Source: Patescibacteria group bacterium (GTDB taxonomy: Bacteria; Patescibacteriota; Gracilibacteria; UBA1369). From it: a stretch of 7,510 bases of DNA. The position numbers and the translations under genes were made by a program. The notes beneath the pieces were generated by a model that searched no databases, was not told the origin of the DNA, and saw only the letters and a list, made by a program, of their open reading frames with translations. Within the stretch, counting starts at the first letter, position 1; every line of letters starts with the position of its first letter. The stretch lies in the NCBI GenBank assembly GCA_018825335.1, contig JAHJEW010000133.1:1-7510 (forward strand), written 5' to 3'. Of the stretch, positions 5,915 to 7,510 are shown piece by piece.

Positions 5915-6066
5915 AATCCGAAATCCGAATTCCAAATGACGAATCAATGACGAAGGTCGAAGGTTTAATGTCAAAAATTTGTTGAAATTTGAAATTCAAA
6001 CATTTGACCTTTGTTTGACATTTGAAATTTGACATTTGACATTAGACATCTAAACTTCGGATTTGA
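5914..6066. repeat. Intergenic heptad repeat element, copy B
   Basis: It starts at the recJ stop codon and fills most of the gap before the next gene. The left end is two exact AAATCCG units (5914-5927), then AATTCCA, AATGACG, a longer block with TCAATGACGAA (5944-5954, shared with copy A), AAGGTCG, AAGGTTT and AATGTCA. The right half has five ATTTGAC-like heptamers in tandem (6013-6047) and ends in TTCGGATTT (6056-6064), the inverse of AAATCCGAA at 5914-5922 and 5921-5929. Inner arms GTCAAA/TTTGAC and TTTGAA/TTCAAA nest inside. It may fold in RNA and help end recJ transcription, but there is no classic GC stem with a T-run. Confidence 0.78.
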
Positions 6067-6115
6067 CCCCGGGCGGCGGCTTTGCTAATGTTCTCCCTTA
6101 CACGCGCCATACGCA

Positions 6116-6144
6116 TTGATAAAAAGGGGAAAATGTGTCATAAT
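6116..6144 (+). promoter_or_regulatory. Promoter of the DHH phosphoesterase gene, extended -10
   Basis: TTGATA (6116-6121) and CATAAT (6139-6144) are separated by exactly 17 nt, and TGT (6136-6138) directly before the -10 gives an extended -10 element. Transcription would start near 6150-6152, only about 10-12 nt before the ATG at 6162. The GC-rich stretch 6066-6115 between repeat B and this promoter shows no other feature. Confidence 0.65.
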
Positions 6145-6161
6145 TTACAGAAATCCAAACA

Positions 6162-7510
6162 ATGGAAAACATAAGAAAACAAATAGTTGAAATCGTAAAA
6201 AGAAGCCAAAGGATCCTGCTCATGCCCTCAACGCCGGTGGACGGGGATTCACTGGGAAGCTCTCTGGCCCTATACCTCGTATTTAAAAAAATGGGAAAAG
6301 AGGTAACCGTTGTTTGCGCGGATCCCGTGCCGGAAGCCTTTAAATTTCTGCCGACCACAAAAGTCATAGGCAGCGAATTCTCCCCTGCAAACGATTTTAT
6401 TGTGACGCTGGATTGCAGAAAGGCCAAAATAAACACCATCCGCACCAAACTGGAACAGGACAAAGTGAATATCATCATCACCGCCAAGAAAGGCCAGTTT
6501 TCAAAAGAGGATGTTTCATTCCACCACGGCCCCAGTAAGTACGATTTAATAATAACGGTGGACACCGGCGACCTTTCGCAGCTTGGCCGATTTTACGAAG
6601 ACAACACTGCAATGTTCAGCGGTGTTCCGCTTATAAACATAGATCATCACGCATCCAACAGCCATTTCGGAAGGATAAATTACGTTGATATTATGGCCAG
6701 CGCCACCACCGAAATGCTGATCCGGCTGATTCAGGATTTTGAAAAGGAAGAAGATAAAAAACTGATGGACGAGGACATTGCGACTCTTCTGCTCGCGGGG
6801 ATAATAACCGATACGGGCAGTTTTCAGAACGCCAACACAACACCGAGGTCTTTTGCGGCTTCCGCAATTTTAATAAAATACGGAGCCAGGCAGCAGGAGA
6901 TCATTCAGAATGTATTTAAAACCAAAAACCTTTCCACTTTAAAGCTGTGGGGACGGATTCTTTCCAAAATAAAAGTCGATAAGGAACACCACATTGTCTG
7001 GTCTACGGTAAACAGACGCGATCTCCAGGAAACGCACAGCACCGCGGACGAAACGGGCGGCATAATCGACGAGCTGCTATCCAACGCGCCCGACAGCGAA
7101 ATAGTGCTTCTAATAAAAGAAAAAGAAGACGGAATAATTTCCGGCAGCGTTCGCACCATAAATTCTTCCATAGATGCCAGCGCCGTGGCGGAAATGTTTG
7201 GCGGTGGCGGCCACACTCAGGCGGCCGGATTTAAGATACGAAGCGAAGATCTGGAAAAAACCGAAAAAATGATAATTGAAAAAGTGCGCGAATTTCAGGA
7301 GAAAAGACATAAGGCGGCATCAACTTTTGATTACGATGAAGAGGGGGAATCTTCTGTAACAGTAGATAAAGCAACGGAAATCGACATGGGGGAGGAGGTG
7401 ACTGAAAGAACGGTCGAAAAGAAACCCCGGATTTCCGGCGAAACAAAAAAAGAAAAAAAAATGAAGAAAACAGCTGCGACTGAAAAAACGCCGGAGGAAG
7501 AAAAAGAAAC
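6162..7510 (+). CDS. NrnA/RecJ-like DHH-DHHA1 phosphoesterase, partial (3' end beyond window)
   Basis: 449 codons from ATG 6162 with no stop before the right edge. DHH-DHHA1 proteins of the NrnA type hydrolyse short oligonucleotides (nanoRNA), pAp or cyclic dinucleotides using two metal ions; the substrate here is unknown. Seen: motif I STPVDGDSLGSSLALY (23-38), ITVDTGDLSQLG (131-142), NIDHHASNSHFG (159-170), GIITDTGSF (213-221) and the DHHA1 motif FGGGGHTQAAGF (346-357). Motif I normally reads HxxPDGD; here Ser23 replaces the His, while the Asp residues and DHH remain. About 50 residues (78-127) sit between motif I and the second metal-binding Asp that NrnA lacks, and they include a look-alike strand, DFIVTLD, resembling DLIITVD. 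From about 382 the chain becomes a Lys/Glu-rich, apparently disordered tail. Promoter and start are close together and there is no Shine-Dalgarno site. The family is sure; specificity is not. Confidence 0.9.
   Translation, partial: MENIRKQIVEIVKRSQRILLMPSTPVDGDSLGSSLALYLVFKKMGKEVTVVCADPVPEAFKFLPTTKVIGSEFSPANDFIVTLDCRKAKINTIRTKLEQDKVNIIITAKKGQFSKEDVSFHHGPSKYDLIITVDTGDLSQLGRFYEDNTAMFSGVPLINIDHHASNSHFGRINYVDIMASATTEMLIRLIQDFEKEEDKKLMDEDIATLLLAGIITDTGSFQNANTTPRSFAASAILIKYGARQQEIIQNVFKTKNLSTLKLWGRILSKIKVDKEHHIVWSTVNRRDLQETHSTADETGGIIDELLSNAPDSEIVLLIKEKEDGIISGSVRTINSSIDASAVAEMFGGGGHTQAAGFKIRSEDLEKTEKMIIEKVREFQEKRHKAASTFDYDEEGESSVTVDKATEIDMGEEVTERTVEKKPRISGETKKEKKMKKTAATEKTPEEEKE

Noticed and set aside
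6098..7446. Minus-strand open frames under the phosphoesterase gene
   Set aside because: They are shadows of a gene with clear DHH and DHHA1 motifs; their translations show no recognisable domain.

Overview
The window looks like a chromosomal segment of a bacterium with a compact genome. All of the following point to, but do not prove, a Candidate Phyla Radiation (Patescibacteria)-type or similarly uncultured lineage: no recognisable Shine-Dalgarno site before any gene, housekeeping genes in unusual neighbourhoods (rplJ-rplL without rpoB next to them), a divergent DHH phosphoesterase with a charged tail, an Ala/Pro-rich single-pass membrane protein, and AT-rich intergenic repeats. This placement is inference. 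The standard genetic code fits: the intact genes whose ends are inside the window stop with TAA or TAG.

Left part, minus strand (about 1-3070): a promoter at about 3042-3070 drives an L10-type autoregulatory leader RNA, then a candidate attenuator hairpin, then rplJ (ribosomal protein L10) and rplL (L7/L12). An intrinsic terminator followed rplL. A 922-bp IS1595-like insertion sequence (874-1795) has landed in that terminator. It has 26-bp imperfect terminal inverted repeats and an exact 8-bp target duplication (GGAGGCTT), and its transposase is broken by one in-frame TAG. The duplicated target bases restore the arm of the terminator hairpin, so the terminator still looks functional but now lies on the far side of the element. 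Beyond it, a partial gene for a membrane-anchored protein of unknown function runs off the left edge.

Right part, plus strand (about 3190-7510): miaA (tRNA dimethylallyltransferase) overlaps recJ (single-strand 5'-3' exonuclease) by 31 nt, apparently as one operon with its own promoter. After a repeat-filled spacer, a third gene with a strong-looking promoter and a very short leader encodes an NrnA/RecJ-like DHH-DHHA1 phosphoesterase. It carries a substituted motif-I histidine, a roughly 50-residue insert and a charged tail cut off by the right edge.

The two larger intergenic gaps of the right part (about 3080-3181 and 5914-6066) hold two related, palindromic, degenerate repeats built largely of 7-nt units. 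I see no CRISPR array, tRNA, rRNA, toxin-antitoxin pair or defence system. The best candidates for something new are the heptad repeat family, the terminator-targeted IS insertion and the divergent DHH protein.
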